Below are positions 1-8,649 of a stretch of DNA of 64,000 nt, one piece after another. The position numbers and the translations under genes are program-made. The DNA comes from an uncultured Colwellia sp. (GTDB taxonomy: Bacteria; Pseudomonadota; Gammaproteobacteria; Enterobacterales; Alteromonadaceae): the NCBI GenBank assembly GCA_913062815.1, contig CAJXWZ010000007.1:62001-126000 (forward strand), in the 5' to 3' direction. The notes under the pieces were generated by a model that was given only the letters and a program-made list of their open reading frames with translations, searched no databases and was not told the DNA's origin. Numbering within the stretch: the first letter of the stretch is position 1; every line of letters starts with the position of its first letter.

Positions 1-103
1 TAACGATAAGCAAAATTGCACTAACTAATTGCAGAATTTTATTATAAATAGACGATAATTTAGGGTATAAAGGCTGTTCTGGTTGTTTCATCACAAATTG
101 CAT
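1..103 (-). CDS. Smp/YtjB-like membrane protein, 5' end only
   Basis: This is an open frame on the minus strand that starts at an ATG (101-103) and runs off the left edge without a stop. The visible 34 codons read MQFVMKQPEQPLYP, then KLSSIYNKILQLVSAILL, which looks like a short cytoplasmic tail entering a hydrophobic segment. In E. coli and many relatives a membrane protein of the Smp/YtjB family is transcribed divergently from serB, and that arrangement is seen here. The call rests on this context and on the KLSSIYNKILQL start. A second in-frame ATG at 89-91 is an alternative start. Neither has a strong ribosome binding site. Confidence 0.6.
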   Translation of the reverse strand, partial: MQFVMKQPEQPLYPKLSSIYNKILQLVSAILLIV

Positions 104-139
104 GCTGATCTACACATGCACTTATAATAGAGAGTTAAC

Positions 140-1159
140 GTGTCTTTTTCTACTAATGTGTCTTTTTCTAGCAAAAATTTATCTTTATCACTTGCGCAAT
201 ATTTTGCTCAACATGAAATTTTAACTGATTTACCGTTAACATTTGTAATAAATGATAACCACTTAACCATGAATAACACAGATATTATTCCAACTTCAGC
301 GCAAGAGTTGGTTGTTTTTTCTGACTTAACCATAACAAATTTATTAGCATTGCAAAGCAACTGCCATCTGAAGATACATGCGTTACAAGCTATCAATACA
401 CGCAACAAGTTAACTAGTTACCGTTTTAAGGTTACATGCCTTGATTTAACAAAATCACGCCAAGCTCTGACAGATTTCGCTCTTGCTAACAACATAGAAG
501 CGGCCTTAATTGACAGTGCACCTAAGTTAGGTGCACCGGGTTTGTTAGTAATGGATATGGACTCAACCACCATTGAGATTGAATGTATTGATGAAATAGC
601 GAAATTAGCAGGCGTTGGAGAACAAGTAGCAGCAGTAACTGAACTTGCCATGCAAGGCGAGTTGGATTTCGCTCAAAGCTTACATCAGCGCGTTGCAACT
701 TTAGCTGGTTCTTCAGAACAAATTTTGGCTGACGTAGCCAAAAACATCCCATTAATGCAGGGTTTAGAAACGCTGATTGAAGAGCTTAAAAAACACAACT
801 GGCGCATAGCCATTGCTTCAGGAGGCTTTACTTATTTTGCCGACCACCTAAAAGAAATGCTAAGTCTAGATGCCACTTTTGCCAATAAACTCGAGATTAT
901 TGACGGTAAATTAACCGGTAAAGTTTTGGGCTCAGTGGTTGACGCACAAATTAAGGCAGACTCCTTAAAATTACTTGCTAATCAATATCAAATTCCGAAC
1001 AGCCAAACGGTTGCTATGGGTGATGGTGCAAATGACTTAGTGATGATGGCTGCTGCTAGTTTTGGCGTTGCTTTTCATGCTAAGCCTATAGTATTAGCTC
1101 AAGCGGATAGCAGTATAATTGAACTAGGATTAGACTGCTTATTACATTGGCTTGCTTAA
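140..1159 (+). CDS. serB: Phosphoserine phosphatase SerB
   Basis: This enzyme hydrolyses O-phosphoserine to serine, the last step of serine biosynthesis, in the cytoplasm. The HAD-family core is intact: the nucleophile motif DMDST is at about residues 139-143, an SGGF motif follows in the second third, and the metal-binding motif GDGAND lies near the C-terminus. The long N-terminal part before the HAD core is like the regulatory region of E. coli SerB. The chosen start is GTG at 140, preceded by AGAG. A second in-frame GTG lies 18 bases downstream inside a direct repeat of GTGTCTTTTTCTA and could also be used. The gene is divergent from the Smp-like gene and convergent with the PilZ gene. Confidence 0.95.
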   Translation: MSFSTNVSFSSKNLSLSLAQYFAQHEILTDLPLTFVINDNHLTMNNTDIIPTSAQELVVFSDLTITNLLALQSNCHLKIHALQAINTRNKLTSYRFKVTCLDLTKSRQALTDFALANNIEAALIDSAPKLGAPGLLVMDMDSTTIEIECIDEIAKLAGVGEQVAAVTELAMQGELDFAQSLHQRVATLAGSSEQILADVAKNIPLMQGLETLIEELKKHNWRIAIASGGFTYFADHLKEMLSLDATFANKLEIIDGKLTGKVLGSVVDAQIKADSLKLLANQYQIPNSQTVAMGDGANDLVMMAAASFGVAFHAKPIVLAQADSSIIELGLDCLLHWLA

Positions 1160-1241
1160 TTAAGTCATTACTTTTAAGCCTCTGCTGTCACGCCGTACTT
1201 AACAATTAGCCATAAATCTAATGATTAAGTAGATAAAGCGA

Positions 1242-3686
1242 CTATAACTTGTGCCTAAATAATGTTTCATGGGTAATATCAATATATTGGATAGTTGCAA
1301 CCACACTCCAAATATCTTGCTCAATTTGCTTACCTCGATGGATAGCATAGGCGCTTACATAACTTAACTCAGTATTTAAATAATCTATATCTGGCTCATT
1401 GGTACGTGAAATATTTAACTGTAAGCAAAAGAAGTAACCATTTTCTAATGCTTTTTTGATAAAATACTCCCTTAACTCAGGCGTATTAAGTTCTTGATCA
1501 AACTTAACTTTTACGGCTTTTTCTACCGAATCAATTTTTTTATTGATTGCGATATATAAAACTTGTGTAATAGGGGCCTCATCGACAATGAGTTTTTTCA
1601 TGCCTGTTTCAAGAAAATTATCTTTGTGTAATTTTGTCATGATAGGGTAAAAATTGTGATAGTTGTTTCTATCACTCAATTTATGCAATTGTTGCAAAAA
1701 TTCACTACCATTGTCATTACTGACTAAAGCTTCAACTTTGTACCGACTGCCACTCGTTTGCACTATCAAGCTTGGTATTTGCATACTTTGCGCATAATGT
1801 GTCCGCAAAGCTTCCGCTAGTCCAGGCACTAGTAATGTATATCCGTCAGCAATGAGTTTATCTTTATTCTTATTAATGAGTACTTTAAAAAATGAACGGC
1901 CAACATGTTGATGGTCTTTTACCAGTACTCTTAAGTTAAGAACATTCTTTTTCTTATTAATTTTTACCACTTCGTACGGTAGTTTGTTCAAATCATGAGC
2001 GGAAGTAATTCTTTGCAGGCTAGGAAAAGTGACGTAAACAATTTCCCCTGTAGATAATACCGCGCTAACGTCTAATTCTACCTTCAAACCTGAGATAGAG
2101 AAATCCATTAACTCCCCTTGCCACTGAACTTTTTCACATTCAAGTGTTACCGGGGTGTTATAAATAAACCTAGACTCCATCCGTTGATCTTTATAGGTAA
2201 CCCCCAACTCTTCAACAGTAGGGTTTTCCTTTAGGCGCTTATGACCAAACTTTTTTAGCTTGCTGATATCGATTTTATTTTCAGAAAAACTTTGATATTG
2301 CGCTACTACGCTTGTACTTGTGAGATCACAAGCCACAATAGCAAAAGCTAAAGAGTCTATACTGTCTAAAACTGCTTTTGACGGTGGTAGATTTTTATAT
2401 TGTTTTGAAAGCTCTATGGTATTAGACAAGGAAAATGGCGAATATGCGCTTGATTGGCTAACGTCAAAATAGGTTAGTTGAGTAACCATAAATGAGTTTT
2501 TTTGCGAGGCAAATGTTAAAAAAGCGGGAAAAAAGTCATCTTCATCAGGTAACTGGTCCTCATCAATAGTATAAAAAAAGTCTTTTCCCTGATTCTGATG
2601 AATAAAGCTATATACTAACAAAGGCTTACCTTGTTTGTGCTTTATCAACAATCGAGCTAAGCGATCTTCATTGATTAAAAACTGTAAGTTAGAGTTACTT
2701 TGTTCATCTTGCCAATATTGAAAAATAGCCTGGTTATTGTTGGTAGTCAACGCATAACGTGGTACCACACCTTGTTTAGACGAGTCGAAAAAAATTGGCA
2801 ATTCTGTTAATTTAGGCAGCGAATATTGTTCAAATGTTCTGGACTGTAATGCCGCAATGGTGTTTTCTAAATTAATTTTATAGCGACGCTTATTGCCTTG
2901 TATATAACCAGACAGAAACAGCTTAAACGCATCATTGTCAGATGACTCTATACGTTGGCAACCAATAAGTTGGGTACTAGCGTCGCTGTGAATGTTTTTT
3001 ATTTGATAAATAAAGTCTTCATCTTTAGAGAACTGAAAATCTTTTTCCAATCCTTTAAAAATTATTCTAAGCTCTTGATCAATATATAAAGGCTCTTTAC
3101 TGTTCAAACGAAACTTTAATCCAGAAGCACTAACATCAATACTACTGACCGACTTTTGCTGGTTATCTGCTAATACCACGACCAAAGAAATGACATAGTT
3201 CATGCGCTCTTCTATTCTGTCATGGTACTGATTAAGCGGGTAAATAGTAACAGGGTATTGGGTTTTATCTTGTGTTTTCTTTGCTGTTTCAGGTGCGCCT
3301 TGTTCAGCTTGATTAGTATTACTTTGCTCTTTTTTATAGATAACACGAAAATTATTTTCCGTATTTTTTACCGCTTCATAAACACCAAATGTGTAGCCTT
3401 TATATTGTGCAACATTTTCTTCAAAAACACTGACAGCAACCTCATCTAAAAAGTGGCTTTGACCACTATATTCAAAGAGCTGACAATCGCCATCAACTAA
3501 ACCTCGCAAATCAATAGAGCGATTACATGCACCCGCTAAACGCTTTAATTCCATTTTCAACAGGAACTTTTCTGTTTTAGGTACACTTTTAGTACTTTGT
3601 GTAAATTTAATATCAAAAGTAGGCTTATTGACTTCGCCTCTAAAGTTATCAATTATTTTTTGATATTTTGAAAAATCTGTGATCAT
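1242..3686 (-). CDS. Large protein with two PilZ (c-di-GMP-binding) domains
   Basis: This 814-residue protein has no signal peptide or obvious membrane segment, so it is probably cytoplasmic. Two PilZ signatures are visible. The first has R157-x3-R161 followed by DVSASG at 184-189. The second has R502-x3-R506 followed by DFSISG at 528-533. Both fit the RxxxR ... (D/N)xSxxG pattern used by PilZ domains to bind cyclic di-GMP. The regions at about 1-150, 270-490 and 610-814 match no domain I know. PilZ proteins usually act as c-di-GMP effectors in motility, biofilm or secretion, but nothing nearby indicates the target. The gene stands alone, convergent with serB and divergent from radA. Confidence 0.85.
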   Translation of the reverse strand: MITDFSKYQKIIDNFRGEVNKPTFDIKFTQSTKSVPKTEKFLLKMELKRLAGACNRSIDLRGLVDGDCQLFEYSGQSHFLDEVAVSVFEENVAQYKGYTFGVYEAVKNTENNFRVIYKKEQSNTNQAEQGAPETAKKTQDKTQYPVTIYPLNQYHDRIEERMNYVISLVVVLADNQQKSVSSIDVSASGLKFRLNSKEPLYIDQELRIIFKGLEKDFQFSKDEDFIYQIKNIHSDASTQLIGCQRIESSDNDAFKLFLSGYIQGNKRRYKINLENTIAALQSRTFEQYSLPKLTELPIFFDSSKQGVVPRYALTTNNNQAIFQYWQDEQSNSNLQFLINEDRLARLLIKHKQGKPLLVYSFIHQNQGKDFFYTIDEDQLPDEDDFFPAFLTFASQKNSFMVTQLTYFDVSQSSAYSPFSLSNTIELSKQYKNLPPSKAVLDSIDSLAFAIVACDLTSTSVVAQYQSFSENKIDISKLKKFGHKRLKENPTVEELGVTYKDQRMESRFIYNTPVTLECEKVQWQGELMDFSISGLKVELDVSAVLSTGEIVYVTFPSLQRITSAHDLNKLPYEVVKINKKKNVLNLRVLVKDHQHVGRSFFKVLINKNKDKLIADGYTLLVPGLAEALRTHYAQSMQIPSLIVQTSGSRYKVEALVSNDNGSEFLQQLHKLSDRNNYHNFYPIMTKLHKDNFLETGMKKLIVDEAPITQVLYIAINKKIDSVEKAVKVKFDQELNTPELREYFIKKALENGYFFCLQLNISRTNEPDIDYLNTELSYVSAYAIHRGKQIEQDIWSVVATIQYIDITHETLFRHKL

Positions 3687-3884
3687 GTAAGAATATTTTG
3701 TTTACGGTTGTTTTATTGATTAAAGTATTAATAGCACATCAAATAGCATTATAATTTGAACTGTTTAAATTCAGCAACTGTAATTAATTTATTACCTAAT
3801 TTAACATATTAAGTTAAAAACAATACTATCATTTACATAAATGCAAAGTTTATGCCTAAAAGGTGATAGAGAGAAAGGAAAAAT

Positions 3885-5255
3885 ATGGCAAAAGAAAAAT
3901 CAGCTTATGTATGTACTGACTGCGGTTCGGAATATTCTCGCTGGCTAGGCCAATGTACTGACTGCAAAGCATGGAATACCATATCAGAATTCAGACAAGC
4001 AAAGTTGCCTGCTCGTGGCGGAAATTTTAGTGGTTTTGCCGGCTCTGCCCTTAATGAAGCAAGCAAAGTTCAAACGCTTGATACGATAGATTTAGCTGAC
4101 TTGCCACGCTTTAGCGCTGGCTTTGCTGAATTTGACCGTGTTTTAGGCGGAGGAATTGTGCCTGGCAGCGCCATTTTAATAGGTGGAGAGCCTGGCGCAG
4201 GTAAGAGTACTTTGCTGTTGCAAACCATGTGCACTTTAGCGGCAAACATGCCCGCACTGTATATCACCGGGGAAGAATCGCTACAGCAAGTTGCTATGCG
4301 AGCAAAGCGGCTAGGTTTGCCAACGGATAAGCTTAAAATGCTCTCTGAAACGAGTGTTGAGAATATTTGTCATATTGCGGTGAAAGAGCAGCCGAAAATA
4401 ATGGTAATTGATTCCATTCAAGTCATGCATATGAGTGATATACAATCAGCACCAGGCAGTGTTTCGCAAGTACGAGAAAGCGCCGCTTATTTGACGCGTT
4501 TTGCCAAACAACATCATGTTGCCATTTTTCTGGTTGGTCATGTAACAAAAGACGGTTCACTTGCCGGACCCAAAGTATTAGAACACTGTATTGATTGTTC
4601 TATTATGCTTGAGGGAAGTACGGACTCTCGCTATAGAACGCTACGTGGGAATAAAAACCGCTTTGGAGCAGTCAACGAACTAGGCGTTTTTGCCATGACA
4701 GGCTCAGGCTTAAAAGAAGTAAAAAATCCTTCTGCTATTTTTCTCAGTCGTAGTGAAGAGCAAACTCCAGGCAGTGTGGTCATGGTGCTCTGGGAAGGAA
4801 CACGACCTTTGCTGGTAGAAATCCAAGCCTTAGTTGATCATTCGGCATTAGGCAACCCTAGGAGGGTTGCCGTTGGTGCAGATCAAAATCGTTTATCTAT
4901 GTTATTAGCCATACTACACCGACACGGAGGCTTACAATTAAATGACCAAGATGTTTTTGTAAATGTCGTCGGAGGCGTTAAAGTAACCGAAACCAGTATT
5001 GATTTAGCCTTGATCCTTGCATTGGTTTCCAGCTTTAAAGATAATGCTTTACCACAAGATTTAGTTATTTTTGGTGAAGTTGGACTATCGGGTGAAATTC
5101 GCCCTGTACCTAGTGGTCAAGAACGTATCAACGAAGCAGCTAAACATGGATTTAAACGTGCTATTGTGCCATTTAACAATATGCCCAAACAAGCAATAGA
5201 AGGTATGGAAGTTATTGGTGTGAAAAAGTTGAGCGATGCCTTAGAGGTTATTTAG
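3885..5255 (+). CDS. radA: DNA repair protein RadA
   Basis: RadA is a RecA-related ATPase and helicase that drives branch migration of recombination intermediates. The expected parts are in order: an N-terminal zinc finger with C10, C13, C24 and C27, a Walker A motif GEPGAGKST at 101-109, the RadA signature KNRFG in the middle, and a Lon-protease-like C-terminal domain ending at 456 residues. This length is normal for the family. The ATG at 3885 has a strong upstream purine-rich site (GAGAGAAAGGA). The next gene starts 60 bp downstream in the same direction but has an unrelated function. Confidence 0.97.
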   Translation: MAKEKSAYVCTDCGSEYSRWLGQCTDCKAWNTISEFRQAKLPARGGNFSGFAGSALNEASKVQTLDTIDLADLPRFSAGFAEFDRVLGGGIVPGSAILIGGEPGAGKSTLLLQTMCTLAANMPALYITGEESLQQVAMRAKRLGLPTDKLKMLSETSVENICHIAVKEQPKIMVIDSIQVMHMSDIQSAPGSVSQVRESAAYLTRFAKQHHVAIFLVGHVTKDGSLAGPKVLEHCIDCSIMLEGSTDSRYRTLRGNKNRFGAVNELGVFAMTGSGLKEVKNPSAIFLSRSEEQTPGSVVMVLWEGTRPLLVEIQALVDHSALGNPRRVAVGADQNRLSMLLAILHRHGGLQLNDQDVFVNVVGGVKVTETSIDLALILALVSSFKDNALPQDLVIFGEVGLSGEIRPVPSGQERINEAAKHGFKRAIVPFNNMPKQAIEGMEVIGVKKLSDALEVI

Positions 5256-5315
5256 AATTAAACTTTTTCTTCACAAAATTTCACCTTAAGACATAAAGAG
5301 AATCATCATTTACCT

Positions 5316-7562
5316 ATGAAATATACTTTTAAAAAAGCATTCATGACACTAAGTTGCTTATTACTAATGCTGACTAGTGTTAATGCAGAACAACTCACTA
5401 TCGATCGTATCTATAGCTCTCCTTCATTGAATGGAAAAACACCCAAATCATTAAAAATATCTCCTGATGGTAGCCGAGTAACTTATCTACAGGGCAAAGA
5501 AAATAACCTTAATACTTATGACTTGTGGGAATACAATTTAGCCAGTAAAGAAAATAAGCTATTAGTAAACTCTCAGGATCTATTCAGTGGTACAGAAATA
5601 TTATCTGATGAAGAAAAGGCTCGCCGTGAACGTCAGCGCGTTTATGGCTTTGGTATTATGGAATATCAATTTTCCAGTGATGGTAGTGCATTGTTATTTC
5701 CCCTTAACGGCGATATTTACTATTACCATTTAGCCAGTAAAAGCGCTAAGCGCTTAACTGAAACAGCCGCTTTTGAAACAGATATTAAATTTTCTCCTAA
5801 GGGCAACTTTGTTTCCTTTATTCGTGCTCAAAATGTTTATGTTTTAAATATTAAAAACGGCAAAGAAACCCAGTTGACTAAAGACGGTGGCAGCAACAAT
5901 ATTAAAAACGGTATGAGCGAATTTGTAGCCCAAGAAGAAATGAGCAGAATGACTGGCTATTGGTGGTCGCCCAATGAAAAACACATTGCCTTTTTAAGAG
6001 TGGATGAAACGCCGGTACAAACCGTGATAAGAAATGAAATATACGCTGAAAAAATTGAATTGATTGAACAACGTTATCCTGCAACAGGTACCAACAACGT
6101 TAACATTGAGTTAGCGGTAACCGATATAAAAGGAAACAAAACACGTTTCATAGCACTAGATAAAGCCTCAGGTGATAACAAAAATGACTTCTATATAGCC
6201 CGAGTTAAGTGGTTACCAAATAGCAAAGAATTGTCATATCAATGGCAAAGTCGAGATCAAAAAACCTTAAAACTACAAGCCTATAACCTAAAAAAACGCA
6301 AGCAAAGAACCTTGTTAACTGAAAACTCAGCACATTGGCTTAATTTACACAAAGATTTAGTTTTTTTAAGTGACAGTAAATCATTTATTTGGGCATCAGA
6401 GCGTGATGGTTTCAAACACTTGTACCATATAAATGATAAGGGTGAGTTAATTAACCAACTCACCAAAGGAAAATGGGTTGTCGATACGATTAAGCACGTT
6501 GATGAAGATGAAGGTTTAATTTACTTTACTGGACGCGCTGACACCCCTCTAGAGCGTCATTTATATCGTGTACCTTTAAATGGAAAATCTCCAGAGCATG
6601 TTGCTCGTTTAAGTAAACGTAACGGTTTCCATAGTATTAGTTTCAGTAAGGACAGCAATAGCTACATCGATAACTTTTCCAATATTGACACCCCAAAACA
6701 AGTCAGCTTGCATAAAGCCGATGGCGAACATATAACTTGGTTAGCGGAAAACAAAATCAATGATACTCATCCTATCGCACCTTATTATGACGCGTTGATT
6801 AAACCTAAGTTCGGCACCTTAACTTCAGACGATGGTGACACAACGCTTTATTATAAATTATATAAGCCTAGCAATATGGTACCTGGAAAGAAATACCCAG
6901 TTATCGTAAATGTCTACGGTGGTCCTCATGCACAACGTGTTAGAAATATTTGGCAAGGAGCAGACTTTACCCAATTTATGCTACAAAAAGGTTATATAGT
7001 TTTTCAACTCGATAACCGTGGCTCAAATTATCGAGGTACCGCTTTTGAATTTCCAATTTATGAAAAACTTGGTCAAATTGAAGTAGAAGATCAAATAGCT
7101 GGTGTTAAGTACTTACACACACTGCCTTTTGTTGATAAAGAACGTATTGGTATCTATGGTCATTCATATGGTGGTTATATGGCTCTAATGGCCATGTTCA
7201 AAGCGGGTGATTACTTTAAAGCAGGAGTCAGTGGTGCGCCAGTCACAGACTGGTTACTTTATGATACTCATTATACTGAACGTTATTTAAATCATCCTAA
7301 AGCGAATTCTCAAGGTTATGAACAATCTAGTGTATTTCCTTACATTGCAGGCTTAGAGGGCCCATTGATGGTCTATCACGGTATGGCTGACGACAATGTA
7401 TTATTTACCAATACCACAAAGTTAATAAAAGCGCTACAAGATGAAAATAAACAATTTGAATTAATGACCTATCCTGGTAGTAAACACAGCATGCGAGGTA
7501 AGAAGGTTAAGGTTCATTTAAATAATACTATTATGAACTTCTTTGACAGGCACTTTAAATAA
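5316..7562 (+). CDS. Secreted S9-family dipeptidyl peptidase (DPP IV-like)
   Basis: This 748-residue serine peptidase has an N-terminal signal peptide (basic KYTFKKAF, hydrophobic core, cleavage probably after VNA near residue 24), so it is exported to the periplasm or beyond. The middle is a beta-propeller DPP4-like N-terminal domain, and the C-terminal part is an alpha/beta hydrolase. The catalytic triad can be placed at S617 in GHSYGGY, D692 or D693 in MADDN, and H724 in GSKHSM. The family usually removes dipeptides after proline or alanine, and the exact specificity here is inferred. A bidirectional terminator-like hairpin follows the stop codon. Confidence 0.92.
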   Translation: MKYTFKKAFMTLSCLLLMLTSVNAEQLTIDRIYSSPSLNGKTPKSLKISPDGSRVTYLQGKENNLNTYDLWEYNLASKENKLLVNSQDLFSGTEILSDEEKARRERQRVYGFGIMEYQFSSDGSALLFPLNGDIYYYHLASKSAKRLTETAAFETDIKFSPKGNFVSFIRAQNVYVLNIKNGKETQLTKDGGSNNIKNGMSEFVAQEEMSRMTGYWWSPNEKHIAFLRVDETPVQTVIRNEIYAEKIELIEQRYPATGTNNVNIELAVTDIKGNKTRFIALDKASGDNKNDFYIARVKWLPNSKELSYQWQSRDQKTLKLQAYNLKKRKQRTLLTENSAHWLNLHKDLVFLSDSKSFIWASERDGFKHLYHINDKGELINQLTKGKWVVDTIKHVDEDEGLIYFTGRADTPLERHLYRVPLNGKSPEHVARLSKRNGFHSISFSKDSNSYIDNFSNIDTPKQVSLHKADGEHITWLAENKINDTHPIAPYYDALIKPKFGTLTSDDGDTTLYYKLYKPSNMVPGKKYPVIVNVYGGPHAQRVRNIWQGADFTQFMLQKGYIVFQLDNRGSNYRGTAFEFPIYEKLGQIEVEDQIAGVKYLHTLPFVDKERIGIYGHSYGGYMALMAMFKAGDYFKAGVSGAPVTDWLLYDTHYTERYLNHPKANSQGYEQSSVFPYIAGLEGPLMVYHGMADDNVLFTNTTKLIKALQDENKQFELMTYPGSKHSMRGKKVKVHLNNTIMNFFDRHFK

Positions 7563-7576
7563 TTGTTATTTAGGAC

Positions 7577-7616
7577 AAAAGCGGCAAGGTAGATATTTCT
7601 TCCTTGTCGTTTTATA
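7577..7616. terminator. Bidirectional terminator between the S9 peptidase and dcyD
   Basis: The inverted repeat CGGCAAGG (7582-7589) and CCTTGTCG (7602-7609), with one G-U pair, is flanked by AAAA on the left and TTTTATA on the right. It lies between two convergent genes and could end transcription from both sides. Confidence 0.75.
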
Positions 7617-7635
7617 TACAAGTGCTCATAAAAAG

Positions 7636-8622
7636 TTAAAATATATCAGAGTAAGCAAAGAGGCCTTGACTACCACCTGTGTGTAAAAATAAAATGTTAC
7701 TGCCTAATTTATCTTGTTTAGCTAAATCTATTAAGCCCGCCATACCCTTACCTGTATAAACAGGATCTAACAATAAACCTTCTAGTTTCGCACATTGATT
7801 AACGGCTTCAATTGTAGCTTGGTTAGCTATACCGTAACCTTCACCATAATAGCCGTCATGAGTAATAACGCGATCTTTGGCAAGACTAGCCGACATGCCT
7901 ATTTGCACTAATGTGCGCTCAAGCAGATCTTTCACAAGCGCTTTCTGCAGGACTGATTCACGACTGACACAAATACCTAATACGGGAATATCAATATTTT
8001 CTATGATTAAACCCGCTAACAAGCCTGCTTGGGTACCTGCGCTTCCTGTCGCTAAGACAATATAATCTAGACTTAATTTTTGTGCTCTAATCTGGACTGC
8101 TAGCTCTTTAGCACAACGGATATAGCCAAGACTACCTATTTCATTTGAACCGCCGACAGGGATTATATAAGGTTTTTTACCTGCTAAAGTGAGCTTGACC
8201 GCTAATTTTTCAGCTAACTCTTCACCATTTAGACTATCATCAACTTGATGAATGACCGCGCCGAATAGCTTATCCAATAAAACATTACCATTGTGATAGT
8301 AATCTTTCTTTGGCGCTCCCTTTACATCTGCCAAAATGAGGTGACAAGAAAAGCCGAACTTTGCTGCCGCGGCGGCTGTTTGACGCGCATGATTTGATTG
8401 AATTCCGCCGATAGTGATTAACGTATCTGCGCCTTCATTCCTAGCTGCTGCAAGTAAATATTCTAACTTTCTCGTTTTATTGCCACCACCGGCTAAGCCC
8501 GTGCAATCATCACGTTTGATATATATTTTTTTTCCTAAAGCATTTGATAAACGTGGTAAATATTCTAAAGGTGTTGGTGCATGAGTAATTTTTATACGCG
8601 TTATATTTTCAAAAGTTTTCAT
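7636..8622 (-). CDS. dcyD: D-cysteine desulfhydrase / ACC deaminase-family PLP enzyme
   Basis: This is a fold-type II PLP enzyme of the D-cysteine desulfhydrase and 1-aminocyclopropane-1-carboxylate deaminase family. It has 328 residues, the usual family length. The PLP lysine is K49 in the motif GGGNKTRK, and the phosphate-binding region around SNHARQTAAAAA is present. The expected reaction is conversion of D-cysteine to pyruvate, sulfide and ammonia, although sequence alone does not exclude ACC deamination or related activity. It starts only 27 bp after the metH stop on the same strand, so it is probably the last gene of a metA-metH-dcyD transcript. This is an unusual partner for metH. Confidence 0.85.
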   Translation of the reverse strand: MKTFENITRIKITHAPTPLEYLPRLSNALGKKIYIKRDDCTGLAGGGNKTRKLEYLLAAARNEGADTLITIGGIQSNHARQTAAAAAKFGFSCHLILADVKGAPKKDYYHNGNVLLDKLFGAVIHQVDDSLNGEELAEKLAVKLTLAGKKPYIIPVGGSNEIGSLGYIRCAKELAVQIRAQKLSLDYIVLATGSAGTQAGLLAGLIIENIDIPVLGICVSRESVLQKALVKDLLERTLVQIGMSASLAKDRVITHDGYYGEGYGIANQATIEAVNQCAKLEGLLLDPVYTGKGMAGLIDLAKQDKLGSNILFLHTGGSQGLFAYSDIF

Positions 8623-8649
8623 GTAACCCCCTTAATCACATTGTCGCTG

